Made by a program: the position numbers and the translations under genes. A model generated the notes under the pieces. That model saw only the letters and a list, made by a program, of their open reading frames with translations. It was not told where the DNA came from and searched no databases. A stretch of 64,000 nt of DNA from Paraburkholderia sp. SOS3 (GTDB taxonomy: Bacteria > Pseudomonadota > Gammaproteobacteria > Burkholderiales > Burkholderiaceae): contig NZ_CP018811.1 of assembly GCF_001922345.1 (NCBI RefSeq), positions 1,984,001-2,048,000 of the forward strand, read 5' to 3'. Below are positions 39,852-49,584 of this stretch, piece after piece. The stretch's first letter is position 1; each line of letters begins with the position of its first letter.

Positions 39852-41003
39852 ATGACGAGCAGTCCCACCGTCAACCTTCTCGATCTCGACGCCGAAGGGC
39901 TCGTCGCATACTGCGGCAGCCTCGGCGAGAAGCCGTTTCGCGCCAGGCAATTGCAGCGCTGGATTCACCAGTACAACGCGGCGGACTTCGACGGCATGAC
40001 CGATCTCGCGAAGTCGCTGCGCGAAAAGCTGAAAAGCCGTGCATCGATCACGATGCCCGGCATCGTCAGCGACCATATTTCTGCCGACGGCACCCGGAAG
40101 TGGCTCATCGACGTCGGCAATGGCAATGCGGTCGAAACCGTATTCATTCCCGAAGAAGGGCGCGGCACGCTGTGCGTGTCGTCGCAGGCCGGATGTGCGG
40201 TCAACTGCCGGTTCTGCTCGACCGGCAAGCAGGGTTTCTCGCGCAATCTGAGTACCGGCGAGATCATCGGCCAGTTGCGCATGGCCGAATTCGCGCTGCG
40301 CGCGTCGCTCGGTGTCGCCGGTGGCCGTGCAACGGGCGGCGACGGCAAGGGCGAGCGCGTCGTCACCAACGTCGTGATGATGGGTATGGGCGAGCCGCTG
40401 CTGAACTACGACGCGGTCGTGCCGGCCATGCGGCTGATGCTCGACGATAACGCCTACGGCCTGTCGCGCCGGCGTGTCACGCTGTCCACGTCCGGCGTCG
40501 TGCCGATGATGGACCGGCTCGGCGCCGATCTGCCCGTCGCGCTCGCGGTGTCGCTGCACGCGCCCACCGACGATCTGCGCGACATGCTCGTGCCGCTCAA
40601 CAAAAAGTATCCGCTGCGTGAACTGATGGCCGCGTGCGAGCGGTATCTGAAAGTCGCGCCGCGAGACTTCATTACTTTCGAATATTGCATGCTGGACGGC
40701 GTGAACGATAGCGAAGCGCAAGCGCGCGAGCTGCTCGCAGTGACGCGCGACATTCCATGCAAATTCAACCTGATTCCGTTTAATCCGTTTCCGGAGTCCG
40801 GGCTTATCCGCTCGAAACAGGAGCAGATCAAACGGTTCGCGCACGTACTGATCGACGCAGGGGTCGTCACGACGGTGCGCAAAACACGCGGCGACGACAT
40901 CGATGCCGCCTGCGGCCAACTGGCTGGTGCAATCAAGGATCGCACGCGGCTTGCTGAACGTACGGGGAAGGCGGCCAAGGTAATCGAGGTTCGCGCAGTG
41001 TAG
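39852..41003 (+). CDS. rlmN: Dual-specificity 23S rRNA (A2503-C2) / tRNA (A37-C2) methyltransferase RlmN
   Basis: Radical SAM enzyme (383 aa) that makes 2-methyladenosine in 23S rRNA and tRNA. The 4Fe-4S motif CX3CX2C is [23 protein letters not shown] binds SAM, and a C-terminal Cys lies in [12 protein letters not shown]. The start at 39852 ([10 protein letters not shown]) has AGGA upstream; an ATG at 39837 would add five residues. First gene of the conserved order rlmN-rodZ-ispG-hisS-yfgM-bamB-der. It depends on Fe-S clusters such as those made by the isc operon. Confidence 0.95.
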   Translation: MTSSPTVNLLDLDAEGLVAYCGSLGEKPFRARQLQRWIHQYNAADFDGMTDLAKSLREKLKSRASITMPGIVSDHISADGTRKWLIDVGNGNAVETVFIPEEGRGTLCVSSQAGCAVNCRFCSTGKQGFSRNLSTGEIIGQLRMAEFALRASLGVAGGRATGGDGKGERVVTNVVMMGMGEPLLNYDAVVPAMRLMLDDNAYGLSRRRVTLSTSGVVPMMDRLGADLPVALAVSLHAPTDDLRDMLVPLNKKYPLRELMAACERYLKVAPRDFITFEYCMLDGVNDSEAQARELLAVTRDIPCKFNLIPFNPFPESGLIRSKQEQIKRFAHVLIDAGVVTTVRKTRGDDIDAACGQLAGAIKDRTRLAERTGKAAKVIEVRAV

Positions 41004-41162
41004 CCGCGCCGGGCCGGGCGCAGCGCCGGTTCGGGCGCGCGAGCGGCGCGCAGAAAAGCTGCACATAGGGTCGCACATTTTGTTATAAACGGTCTGCGAT
41101 TGCGGCTCGAGCCTCCGGCACGGGCCGATCGCACAAGAAGAATCGACGCGAAAGGATTTGGG

Positions 41163-42284
41163 ATGAGTGAGCCGCAGCACCCGCAACCGCACGACACCGA
41201 TAGACATGCCGGGCGTCCGGCGCCGGTCGCCGCACCTGCTGCGCTGCAGCCGGCCGCGCAGGCGGGTAACGAGTCGCTCGCAGCGGTCGGGGCGCGTCTT
41301 GCTCAGTTGCGCGAATCGAAGGGCTGGTCCATCGAGGATGTGTCCGCGCGCCTGAAAGTATCCGTCACCAAATTGCGCGCGCTCGAGGCAGGCGATCTGA
41401 GCCATTTGCCCGATACGACCTTTGCGCTCGGTGTCGTGCGCAGCTACGCGAAAATGCTCGGCGCCGATCCGGCACCTTACACGCAGGCGCTGCGCCGCGA
41501 ACGCGGCGTGCCGGCGCCGGATCTGACGATGCCGGCATCGGCGGGCGCCGATTTGCCGCGCGGCAAGGTCTCTCTGTCGCTTGGCAGCAACGCGCCGCGG
41601 CGCCGGTCGTGGCTGTGGGGCGTCGCGGCGGTCGTCGTCGCGCTGATCGCGCTGGCGATGTGGCACACGAACGGCGGGGACTCGAGCGCATGGCTCGCGC
41701 GCCTGAAGGCGACGGCTAGCGGCGCCGGCTCGGCGAGCGCGGCGAGCGGCGCAGCGGCCGATGTGGCGCAGGGTTCCACGACGGCGCAACCGGCCGGTAA
41801 CGCCGAAGCGTCGGATGCGCAGACGGCAGGTGTTGCGCAATCGGCGTCGCAGCCCGAGGCACAGCAGGCGCACCCGGCCGCGGCCGCGCCAGATGCGGCT
41901 GCGCCGAACGTCGCGGCGAGTTCGGCGCAGCCGGCTGCGGCGACCGCCAACGCTGCCGTGCAGGCTAGCGCGGCGACGGGCACCGGGGCAGCTGCGAACG
42001 CGGCCTCGGCGAGCACGGCGCAGGCCGCCTTGGCGGGTGGATCGACGGTCGCGATCAAGGTGACGCAAGACAGCTGGTTCAGCATCCGTCAGAAGGACGG
42101 CAAGGAAGTGTTCTCGGGCCTCGTGCACGCGGGCGACAGCAAGGAAGTGAGCGGCGAGCCGCCGTTCAGGGTGACGGTCGGCAACAAGGCCGGTCTCGAT
42201 TCGATGACGCTCGACGGTCAGCCCGTCGATCCGGCCAAATATGCATCGGCGAAGGGGAATGTGGCACGCTTCGCATTGCCCTGA
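41163..42284 (+). CDS. rodZ: Cytoskeleton protein RodZ
   Basis: Bitopic membrane protein (373 aa) that links MreB to the elongation machinery. An N-terminal cytoplasmic HTH (about 40-105, VGARLAQLRESKGWSIEDVS) is followed by a basic stretch and one membrane helix (about 145-165, SWLWGVAAVVVALIALAMW). A long Ala/Gln/Thr-rich periplasmic linker (about 175-300) precedes the C-terminal DUF4115 domain (VAIKVTQDSWFSIRQKDGKE). The ATG at 41163 has AAAGGATTTGGG upstream. Confidence 0.92.
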   Translation: MSEPQHPQPHDTDRHAGRPAPVAAPAALQPAAQAGNESLAAVGARLAQLRESKGWSIEDVSARLKVSVTKLRALEAGDLSHLPDTTFALGVVRSYAKMLGADPAPYTQALRRERGVPAPDLTMPASAGADLPRGKVSLSLGSNAPRRRSWLWGVAAVVVALIALAMWHTNGGDSSAWLARLKATASGAGSASAASGAAADVAQGSTTAQPAGNAEASDAQTAGVAQSASQPEAQQAHPAAAAPDAAAPNVAASSAQPAAATANAAVQASAATGTGAAANAASASTAQAALAGGSTVAIKVTQDSWFSIRQKDGKEVFSGLVHAGDSKEVSGEPPFRVTVGNKAGLDSMTLDGQPVDPAKYASAKGNVARFALP

Positions 42285-42294
42285 CGACGCGGCG

Positions 42295-42319
42295 CGGCGG
42301 ACGGTCTGTCCGCCGTGTT
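42295..42319 (+). terminator. Probable terminator or attenuator hairpin after rodZ
   Basis: The 8-bp stem CGGCGGAC (42295-42302) pairs with 42308-42315 across a 5-nt loop and is followed by TGTTT. The rest of the 326-bp rodZ-ispG gap holds no gene that I can support. Confidence 0.5.
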
Positions 42320-42610
42320 TCGCTTGGCGCCGCTCATCGCAACGCGCGCGGGTGGTAGCGAACCGGCGCCACGCTTGCGGGCCAATGCGTACGGCATAGT
42401 TATGCGACACGAGCACGACATGAGCGCGCGACCCACGCGAGTCACCGAGGGCCGCGCTGCTCAAAAGATGGTTCATAGCGGGTTCCAACAGCAGATTTCA
42501 ATAGCCGGCTCGCTGCAGAAGGCTTCAGCGCCAGACTGCGGCAAATTGCGGTAGCAGAGCCGGCTTCAAAGACATACTTCAAGGCGCAGCCTTCAATGGC
42601 GGGTTTATCG

Positions 42611-43915
42611 ATGCACTCCGATCCCATGCAATCCACCACCAGTCAAATTTGTTCGTCCGAGCCGATTTTCGGCGGCCACGCGCCGCGCCGCGCATCGAAC
42701 GCGGTCGACGTCCGTTGGGGCGGCAACCTCGTCACGATCGGCGGCGACGCGCCCGTGCGCGTGCAGTCGATGACCAACACCGATACGGCGGACGCGATCG
42801 GCACCGCGATCCAGATCAAGGAGCTTGCGCAGGCAGGTTCGGAACTCGTGCGCATCACGGTCAACACGGCGGAAGCCGCGGCAGCCGTGCCGGCTATCCG
42901 CGAGCAGCTGGACCGCATGGGCGTTTCGGTTCCGCTCGTCGGCGACTTCCACTACAACGGTCACCTGTTGCTGCGCGACCACCCGGCATGCGCCGAATCG
43001 CTGTCGAAGTACCGCATCAACCCGGGCAACGTCGGCCAGGGCGCCAAGCGCGATACGCAATTCGCCCAGATGATCGAGGCGGCCATCAAATACGACAAGC
43101 CTGTGCGTATCGGCGTGAACTGGGGCAGTCTCGATCAGGATCTGCTCGCGAAGATGATGGATCAAAACGCGGCGCGCGCCGAACCGTGGGAAGCGCAAAG
43201 CGTGATGTACGAAGCGCTGATCCAGTCGGCGATCGGCTCGGCCGAACGCGCGGTCGAACTCGGGCTCGCGCGCAACAAGATCATCCTGTCGTGCAAGGTG
43301 AGCGGCGTGCAGGACCTGATCGCCGTCTATCGCGAGCTTGCGCGCCGTTGCCAGTTCGCGCTGCACCTTGGGCTGACCGAAGCCGGCATGGGGTCGAAGG
43401 GCATCGTCGCGTCGACGGCGGCGCTTTCCGTGCTGCTGCAGCAGGGTATCGGCGACACGATCCGCATTTCGCTGACGCCGGAACCGGGCGCATCGCGTAC
43501 CGGTGAAGTCGTCGTCGGCCAGGAAATCCTGCAGACGATGGGCCTGCGCTCGTTCACGCCGATGGTGATCGCGTGCCCCGGTTGCGGCCGCACGACGAGC
43601 ACGCTGTTCCAGGAGCTCGCCTCGCAAATTCAGACGTATCTGCGTCAGCAAATGCCGGTGTGGCGCGATCAGTACCCTGGCGTCGAAAAGATGCACGTCG
43701 CGGTGATGGGCTGCATCGTCAACGGGCCGGGTGAATCGAAGCAGGCGAATATCGGCATCAGCCTGCCCGGTTCGGGCGAGAACCCGGCCGCGCCGGTGTT
43801 TATCGACGGCGAAAAGGTGAAGACGCTGCGCGGCGAGCGCATCGCCGAAGAGTTCCAGCAAATCGTGAGCGACTATGTCGAGCGCCGCTATGGCCGCGCC
43901 GAAGCGCTCAGCTAA
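42611..43915 (+). CDS. ispG: (E)-4-hydroxy-3-methylbut-2-enyl-diphosphate synthase (flavodoxin), IspG/GcpE
   Basis: Fe-S enzyme of the MEP isoprenoid pathway (434 aa) making HMBPP. The [4Fe-4S] ligands are Cys in [12 protein letters not shown] and in [17 protein letters not shown], with the conserved Glu in the latter. The N-terminal TIM-barrel part contains [12 protein letters not shown]. An internal region longer than in E. coli IspG (372 aa) follows the first third, as in other beta-proteobacteria. The start is uncertain: ATGs occur at 42596, 42611 and 42626; 42611 has GGG at fair spacing. Confidence 0.94.
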   Translation: MHSDPMQSTTSQICSSEPIFGGHAPRRASNAVDVRWGGNLVTIGGDAPVRVQSMTNTDTADAIGTAIQIKELAQAGSELVRITVNTAEAAAAVPAIREQLDRMGVSVPLVGDFHYNGHLLLRDHPACAESLSKYRINPGNVGQGAKRDTQFAQMIEAAIKYDKPVRIGVNWGSLDQDLLAKMMDQNAARAEPWEAQSVMYEALIQSAIGSAERAVELGLARNKIILSCKVSGVQDLIAVYRELARRCQFALHLGLTEAGMGSKGIVASTAALSVLLQQGIGDTIRISLTPEPGASRTGEVVVGQEILQTMGLRSFTPMVIACPGCGRTTSTLFQELASQIQTYLRQQMPVWRDQYPGVEKMHVAVMGCIVNGPGESKQANIGISLPGSGENPAAPVFIDGEKVKTLRGERIAEEFQQIVSDYVERRYGRAEALS

Positions 43916-43936
43916 ATATCCGCAATCGAAATTCAG

Positions 43937-45277
43937 ATGACTGAACAGAAGAAAAAGCTCGAGAAGCTGTCCGGCGTGAAAGGCATGAACGATGTGCTGC
44001 CGCAGGACGCCCAGCTATGGGAATTTTTCGAATCGACCGTCAAGTCGATGCTTCGTTCTTACGGATACCAGAATATTCGTACGCCGATCGTCGAACATAC
44101 GCAGTTGTTCACGCGCGGTATCGGCGAGGTGACCGATATCGTCGAGAAGGAAATGTACAGCTTCACCGACGCGCTGAACGGCGAGAATCTGACGCTGCGC
44201 CCTGAAAACACGGCAGCGGTCGTGCGTTCGGCGATCGAGCACAACCTGCTGTACGACGGGCCGAAACGCCTGTGGTACGTCGGGCCGATGTTCCGTCACG
44301 AGCGGCCGCAGCGCGGGCGCTATCGTCAGTTTCACCAGGTCGGTGTCGAGGCGCTCGGCTTTGCGGGCCCCGACGCGGACGCGGAGATCATCCTGATGTG
44401 CCAGCGTCTGTGGGATGACCTCGGTCTGACCGGCATCAAGCTCGAAATCAATTCGCTCGGTCTTGCGCAGGAGCGTGCGGCGCACCGCGTCGAGCTCATT
44501 GCGTACCTCGAACAGCACCAGGACGTGCTCGACGAGGACGCCAAGCGCCGTCTCTACACGAACCCGCTGCGCGTGCTGGACACGAAGAATCCGGCGCTGC
44601 AGGACATCGCACGCAATGCGCCGAAGCTGATCGACTTCCTCGGCGACGAATCGCTTGCGCACTTCGAAGGGCTGCAGCGCATCCTGAAGGCGAACAACAT
44701 CCCGTTCACGATCAATCCGCGGCTCGTGCGCGGTCTTGATTATTACAATCTGACCGTGTTCGAATGGATTACCGACAAGCTTGGCGCGCAAGGCACGGTT
44801 GCCGCCGGCGGCCGTTACGATCCGCTGATCGAGCAGTTGGGCGGCAAGCCGACGGCGGCGTGCGGCTGGGCGATGGGCGTCGAGCGCATTCTCGAACTGC
44901 TGAAGGAAGAGCAACTGGTGCCGGAGGGCGAGGGCTGCGACGTCTACGTCGTGCATCAGGGCGACGCCGCGCGCGACCAGGCGTTTATCATCGCCGAGCG
45001 GCTGCGCGACACGGGACTCGACGTGATCCTGCACTGCAGTGCGGACGGCGCGCCGTCCAGCTTCAAGTCGCAGATGAAGCGCGCCGACGCGAGCGGTGCG
45101 GCCTACGCGGTCATTCTCGGCGACGACGAAATCGCAAACGGCACGGTCGGCGTGAAGCCGCTGCGCGAGGTCGGCGCGGCCGGCGCAAAAAGCGAACAGC
45201 AGACGGTCCCGGCCGAAGACTTGACCGAATTTCTAATCAATGCGATGGTTGCGTCCTCTGACGACGACGCCGACTGA
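43937..45277 (+). CDS. hisS: Histidine--tRNA ligase
   Basis: Class II synthetase (446 aa; E. coli 424). Motif 2 includes [21 protein letters not shown], the His-specific motifs are [11 protein letters not shown] and [15 protein letters not shown], and the C-terminal anticodon-binding domain follows ([15 protein letters not shown]). The start is at 43937, 21 bp after the ispG stop. The extra length is at the N-terminus ([16 protein letters not shown]) and the C-terminal tail. HisZ, encoded at 53814, is a paralogue without the anticodon domain. Confidence 0.97.
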   Translation: MTEQKKKLEKLSGVKGMNDVLPQDAQLWEFFESTVKSMLRSYGYQNIRTPIVEHTQLFTRGIGEVTDIVEKEMYSFTDALNGENLTLRPENTAAVVRSAIEHNLLYDGPKRLWYVGPMFRHERPQRGRYRQFHQVGVEALGFAGPDADAEIILMCQRLWDDLGLTGIKLEINSLGLAQERAAHRVELIAYLEQHQDVLDEDAKRRLYTNPLRVLDTKNPALQDIARNAPKLIDFLGDESLAHFEGLQRILKANNIPFTINPRLVRGLDYYNLTVFEWITDKLGAQGTVAAGGRYDPLIEQLGGKPTAACGWAMGVERILELLKEEQLVPEGEGCDVYVVHQGDAARDQAFIIAERLRDTGLDVILHCSADGAPSSFKSQMKRADASGAAYAVILGDDEIANGTVGVKPLREVGAAGAKSEQQTVPAEDLTEFLINAMVASSDDDAD

Positions 45278-45367
45278 TTTCAGCGTTTTTCGCCGCTTTT
45301 CGCGCGCAAAACAGTTGAAAACATTTGAAAACGGATAAAGCATCAATAGGGAAGGAATCGCTTCGCG

Positions 45368-46006
45368 ATGAGTTACCACGACGAACAGGAAACATTAGAA
45401 AGCGTGAAGGCATGGTGGGAGCGTTGGGGTAACGCGACCACGTGGATTCTGCTGGTGGCGGTTGTCGCGGCGGCGGCCTGGAACGGCTGGAACTACTGGC
45501 AGCGCCATCAGGCGGGCGAAGCGGCGGTGCTGTACGACCGGCTGCAGCAGGCGAGCGCGGCCGGCGACAAGGCCGACAAGGCAACCGTCACACGCATCGC
45601 CACCGATATGGAAGACAAGTTCAGCGGCACCGCTTACGCCCAGATGTCCGCGCTTGCCGCAGCCAAGGCGCTGTATCAGGCGGGCGACGAACCCGGCGCG
45701 AAAGCACAGCTGCAATGGGCGGCGGACCATGCGAAAGATCCCGAATTCAGGCAGATCGCGAAGCTGCGGCTCGCTTCGCTGCTGCTCGATGAAAAGTCGT
45801 ACGACGCGGGGCTCGCGCTGCTCGAGCAACCGGAATCGGACGCTTTCAAAGGTGTTGTCGCCGACAGCCGCGGCGACCTGCTCGCCGCGCAAGGCAAGCG
45901 CGACGACGCACGCGCGGCCTACAAGGTCGCGCTCGATGCGTTGCCGAAAAACGATACTTCGACGCGTCAGCTGATTCAGTTCAAGCTCGACGCGCTGGGC
46001 GGTTAA
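45368..46006 (+). CDS. YfgM family tetratricopeptide protein
   Basis: A 212-aa inner-membrane protein with one N-terminal helix (about 23-43, TTWILLVAVVAAAAWNGW) and a periplasmic TPR-like domain. The N-terminal MSYHDEQETLESVKAWWERWG is the family signature. In E. coli YfgM associates with SecYEG and periplasmic chaperones. GAAGGA precedes the ATG. It sits between hisS and bamB, the usual place. Confidence 0.9.
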   Translation: MSYHDEQETLESVKAWWERWGNATTWILLVAVVAAAAWNGWNYWQRHQAGEAAVLYDRLQQASAAGDKADKATVTRIATDMEDKFSGTAYAQMSALAAAKALYQAGDEPGAKAQLQWAADHAKDPEFRQIAKLRLASLLLDEKSYDAGLALLEQPESDAFKGVVADSRGDLLAAQGKRDDARAAYKVALDALPKNDTSTRQLIQFKLDALGG

Positions 46007-46083
46007 CGTCATCGGCTGCCGATGCATCTGCGCCGCGTCCCGCCTTCACTTCAATGAATAAACCAGACATGCTTCGTTCACCG

Positions 46084-47229
46084 ATGAATCTGCTGAAACG
46101 TTACGCCGTGCCCGTCGCATGCACGCTCGCGGTGCTCACGATGGCCGCGTGCTCGTCGTCGAAAGACGAGCGCCGCGTGCCGACGCCGCTGACCGAATTC
46201 AAGTCCCAGCTCGACGTGCAGCAGACGTGGAAGGCGAGCGTGGGCAAGGCGGGCCGCTATATGTTCGCGCCGGTCGCGGTCGGCGATGCCGTCTATGCGG
46301 CGGGCGCAAACGGCTCGGTCGCGAAGATCGATGCAAAGACCGGCAACGATATCTGGCGCGTGAAACTGAAGGACGATCTGTCTGCAGGCGTCGGCACCGA
46401 CGGCAATCTGACGGCGGTCGGCGGACTGAAGGGTGCGGTGGACGTGCTTGGACCCGACGGCAAGCTGCTGTGGCGGGGCTCGGTGCAGGGCGAGATCCTG
46501 TCGCCGCCGCTCGTCGGCAACGGTCTCGTGATCGTGCGCACGATCGATGGGCAGATCATCGCGTTCAATGGGCAAACGGGCGAACAGCGCTGGGTGTTCC
46601 GCAACCGCGCCGTGCCGCTGAACCTGCGCGTGACCGCCGGCATGACGTTCGCCGGCGATGCGGCGGTGCTCGCCGGCTTCCCGGGTGGCCAGTTCGCGGC
46701 GATCAATCTGCAGAACGGCGATGCGTACTGGCAAACGCCGGTCTCGTATCCGAAGGGCGTGACCGAAGTCGAGCGCATCAACGACGTGACCGGGCCGCCG
46801 ACGCTCGTCGGCGCCGAAACCTGCGCGGTGACGTTCCAGGGCCAACTCGGCTGCTTCGATGCGAACTCGGGCCGCGCGCTGTGGGAAAAGCCGTTTTCGA
46901 GCACAAGCGGTATTGCGCAGGACGAGCAGGTGGTCGTCGGCGGCGATGACTGGTCGATCGTGACCGCGTTCGATGCGACGACCGGCAAGCAGTTGTGGCG
47001 CAACGAACAATTGAAGAGCCGCGACGTCAGCGTGCCGACGCTGCTCGGCCACGCGGCGGTGGTCGGCGACTACAAGGGCTTCGTGCATTTCCTGTCGCGC
47101 GATGACGGCTCCTTCGTTGCGCGCATGAAAACCGATGGCAGCGAAATTACCGCTGCGCCGGTGCTGGCAGGCGATACGCTCGTCGTGCAGACGCACGACG
47201 GCGATCTGTATGGGTTCCGGCCGCGCTAA
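46084..47229 (+). CDS. bamB: Outer membrane protein assembly factor BamB
   Basis: Lipoprotein of the BAM complex (381 aa from this start) with an eight-bladed PQQ/WD40-like beta-propeller. The signal peptide MNLLKRYAVPVACTLAVL is followed by a lipobox-like TMAAC. Blade motifs of the type AKTGNDIWRVKL, NGQTGEQRWVF, NSGRALWEKPF and DATTGKQLWRNE are visible. Upstream in-frame ATGs at 46054 and 46069 exist; 46084 gives the cleanest signal peptide, but no start has a strong Shine-Dalgarno. It lies 540 bp upstream of der. Confidence 0.93.
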   Translation: MNLLKRYAVPVACTLAVLTMAACSSSKDERRVPTPLTEFKSQLDVQQTWKASVGKAGRYMFAPVAVGDAVYAAGANGSVAKIDAKTGNDIWRVKLKDDLSAGVGTDGNLTAVGGLKGAVDVLGPDGKLLWRGSVQGEILSPPLVGNGLVIVRTIDGQIIAFNGQTGEQRWVFRNRAVPLNLRVTAGMTFAGDAAVLAGFPGGQFAAINLQNGDAYWQTPVSYPKGVTEVERINDVTGPPTLVGAETCAVTFQGQLGCFDANSGRALWEKPFSSTSGIAQDEQVVVGGDDWSIVTAFDATTGKQLWRNEQLKSRDVSVPTLLGHAAVVGDYKGFVHFLSRDDGSFVARMKTDGSEITAAPVLAGDTLVVQTHDGDLYGFRPR

Positions 47230-47769
47230 GCATGTGGCGGTGGCGCAATCGCCGGGCCGCCGTCGCTGAGCGCACCGTCTTGCGCCGTGGCACGGCTGCC
47301 ATCCGCGCGATATGAAGGCAGGGAAGCGGCGCAACCCGGCCTACCGCCAGAAGGCGTCAAGGATGCGGTAGCTGGCCCACATAGCCGAACCGAGCGCTAT
47401 TGAACGACTGCCAGCATCGTCGCCACGGGCGCCGGCTCGTTTCCGGCGCGATCAGGTGCAGGTGCGCATGTCCTTCAGGAAGCATGCGCGCATGCATGGA
47501 CTGTGCGAGCCAACGCACCGCGTTTTCGCAAGCGTGTTGCACCGGTGCAAGCTGCACCCATGGCCCTGTACGCTCACGCCGTCCACGCATCCGGAGCGAG
47601 CCAGATTCGTGCTAATTTGCGACACATGAAATAGCGGCGACTGAATGCCGCCCAATCGTTGCGCGGGCCGCGCAAAGCCGCGATTCCGCGGGCCTGATCG
47701 GCGGCGTCGCCACACTGGCGCTGAACGACCGTAATCGGCAAGCCCGCGCCTCACAGTGAACAACATCAG
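47230..47769. other. 540-bp gap between bamB and der, no supported gene
   Basis: bamB and der are usually close, so this gap is unusually long for the window. Short open frames on both strands (the longest about 104 codons on the minus strand) show no ribosome binding site, no family resemblance and irregular composition. No repeat, tRNA or terminator is apparent. It may hold the der promoter or gene remnants. Confidence 0.5.
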
Positions 47770-49110
47770 ATGAAACCCGTTATTGCCCTCGTCGGGCGCC
47801 CCAATGTGGGGAAATCCACACTGTTCAACCGTCTCACGCGCTCACGCGACGCGCTCGTCGCGGACCTGCCCGGGCTCACGCGCGACCGCCACTACGGCGA
47901 GGGGCGCGTCGCCGGCGAGCGGCCGTATCTCGTCGTCGACACGGGCGGTTTCGAGCCGGTCGCGAAAGAGGGCATCCTTTACCAGATGGCCCGCCAGACG
48001 CGCCAGGCGGTCGAGGAATCGGACATCATCGTGTTCATCGTCGACGGCCGCAACGGCCTTGCGCCGCAGGACAAATCGATTGCCGACTATCTGCGCAAGA
48101 CGGGCCGGCCGATCTTCCTCGTGATCAACAAGGCCGAAGGGATGAAGTACACGACGGTCGCCGCCGAATTTTACGAACTCGGTCTAGGCGACCCGCGAGC
48201 GATTTCGGCCGCGCACGGCGACGGCGTCGCCGAAATGATCGGCGAAGCGCTCGACGTCGCCTATGCGGGCCAACCGGAAGAATCCGAAGAAGAAAAAGCG
48301 CAGCACGGCGTGAAGATCGCGATTGTCGGGCGCCCGAACGTCGGCAAGTCGACGCTCGTCAACACGCTGATCGGCGAGGAACGCGTGATCGCGTTCGATA
48401 TGCCAGGCACGACGCGCGACTCGATTTACGTCGACTTCGAACGTCAGGGGAAAAAGTACACGCTGATCGACACGGCGGGCTTGCGCCGCCGCGGCAAGGT
48501 GTTCGAGGCGATCGAGAAATTTTCGGTCGTGAAGACGCTGCAGTCGATCTCCGATGCGAACGTCGTCATCCTGCTGCTCGATGCGCAGCAGGATATTTCC
48601 GATCAGGACGCGCATATCGCTGGCTTTGTCGTCGAGCAGGGGCGCGCGCTCGTGGTGGGCGTGAACAAATGGGACGGGCTCGATGCGCACGTGCGTGAGC
48701 GCACAAAAGCCGACTTGGAGCGCAAGCTAAAATTTCTCGACTTCGCGAAGTTCCATTTCATTTCGGCTGCGGAAAAGACCGGCATTGGCCCGTTGATGCG
48801 CTCGGTCGATGCCGCGTATGCAGCCGCGATGGCGAAGCTGCCGACGCCGAAGCTCACGCGCGCGCTGATCGACGCCGTCGAATTCCAGCAGCCGCGCCGC
48901 AAGGGGCCGGTGCGTCCGAAGCTGCGCTACGCGCACCAGGGAGGACAAAACCCGCCGATCATCGTCATTCACGGCAATGCGCTCGATGCAGTGACGGACA
49001 CCTATAAGCGCTACCTCGAAAACCGCTTCAGGGAAACTTTCGCGCTGACTGGGACTCCATTGCGAATAGAGTTCCGATCGTCGACGAACCCTTATGCGGA
49101 CAAAGGCTGA
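47770..49110 (+). CDS. der: Ribosome biogenesis GTPase Der (EngA)
   Basis: Essential GTPase (446 aa) for 50S subunit maturation, with two tandem G domains. The first has [12 protein letters not shown] at the N-terminus, DTGGFEP and NKAEG; the second has [12 protein letters not shown] (about 187), [10 protein letters not shown] and NKWDGL. The C-terminal KH-like domain follows. The sequence is complete, and the ATG at 47770 is the first codon before [11 protein letters not shown]. Confidence 0.97.
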   Translation: MKPVIALVGRPNVGKSTLFNRLTRSRDALVADLPGLTRDRHYGEGRVAGERPYLVVDTGGFEPVAKEGILYQMARQTRQAVEESDIIVFIVDGRNGLAPQDKSIADYLRKTGRPIFLVINKAEGMKYTTVAAEFYELGLGDPRAISAAHGDGVAEMIGEALDVAYAGQPEESEEEKAQHGVKIAIVGRPNVGKSTLVNTLIGEERVIAFDMPGTTRDSIYVDFERQGKKYTLIDTAGLRRRGKVFEAIEKFSVVKTLQSISDANVVILLLDAQQDISDQDAHIAGFVVEQGRALVVGVNKWDGLDAHVRERTKADLERKLKFLDFAKFHFISAAEKTGIGPLMRSVDAAYAAAMAKLPTPKLTRALIDAVEFQQPRRKGPVRPKLRYAHQGGQNPPIIVIHGNALDAVTDTYKRYLENRFRETFALTGTPLRIEFRSSTNPYADKG

Positions 49111-49183
49111 GAGGCCCGTGTACGTTGGGTTTGGCAGCTTTGCCCTGAATCTCGAGGCAAAGCGCGCATAAAGGAAAATCGGC

Positions 49184-49189
49184 TATAGT
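49184..49189 (+). promoter_or_regulatory. Candidate -10 box for hfq
   Basis: TATAGT lies 73 bp before the hfq ATG in an AT-richer stretch between der and hfq. No good -35 is seen at 17 bp upstream. Confidence 0.4.
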
Positions 49190-49262
49190 GTAGCGATTGA
49201 CGGCGGATTTCTTTTTCTTCGTCGTCAATTAAGTCAACCTGCAAAAAAACACGGAGTTTGCT

Positions 49263-49499
49263 ATGAGCAACAAAGGGCAATTGTTACAAGACCCGTTTTT
49301 GAACGCGCTGCGTAAAGAGCACGTGCCGGTCTCGATCTATCTGGTGAACGGCATCAAGCTTCAAGGGAACATCGAATCGTTCGACCAGTACGTTGTGTTG
49401 CTCCGTAACACGGTTACCCAGATGGTTTACAAGCACGCTATCTCGACGGTCGTGCCCGCGCGTCCGGTGAATTTCCACCCGGATTCCGAATCGTCCTAA
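49263..49499 (+). CDS. hfq: RNA chaperone Hfq
   Basis: Hexameric Sm-like protein (78 aa) that pairs small RNAs with mRNAs. The Sm1 region includes [35 protein letters not shown] and LLRNT, and the Sm2 motif is [10 protein letters not shown]. The C-terminal tail is short (about 10 residues) compared with E. coli (102 aa), as is usual in beta-proteobacteria. First gene of the hfq-hflX-hflKC cluster. Confidence 0.97.
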   Translation: MSNKGQLLQDPFLNALRKEHVPVSIYLVNGIKLQGNIESFDQYVVLLRNTVTQMVYKHAISTVVPARPVNFHPDSESS

Positions 49500-49584
49500 A
49501 CCTCGTCGCGGCCGGTCGACGCATGCCGCCTGACGGCGTTGCGCACCGGCCGCTTCAACAGCGCCCTGTGCGGCCGCTTCCACT

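Noticed and set aside
39729..42488. About 919-codon minus-strand frame opposite rlmN and rodZ
   Set aside because: Antisense shadow of two conserved genes, rich in Arg and His, with no family motif or ribosome binding site.
47357..47590. Minus-strand 77-codon frame between bamB and der
   Set aside because: No start signal and no recognisable family; similar frames are expected by chance in this composition.
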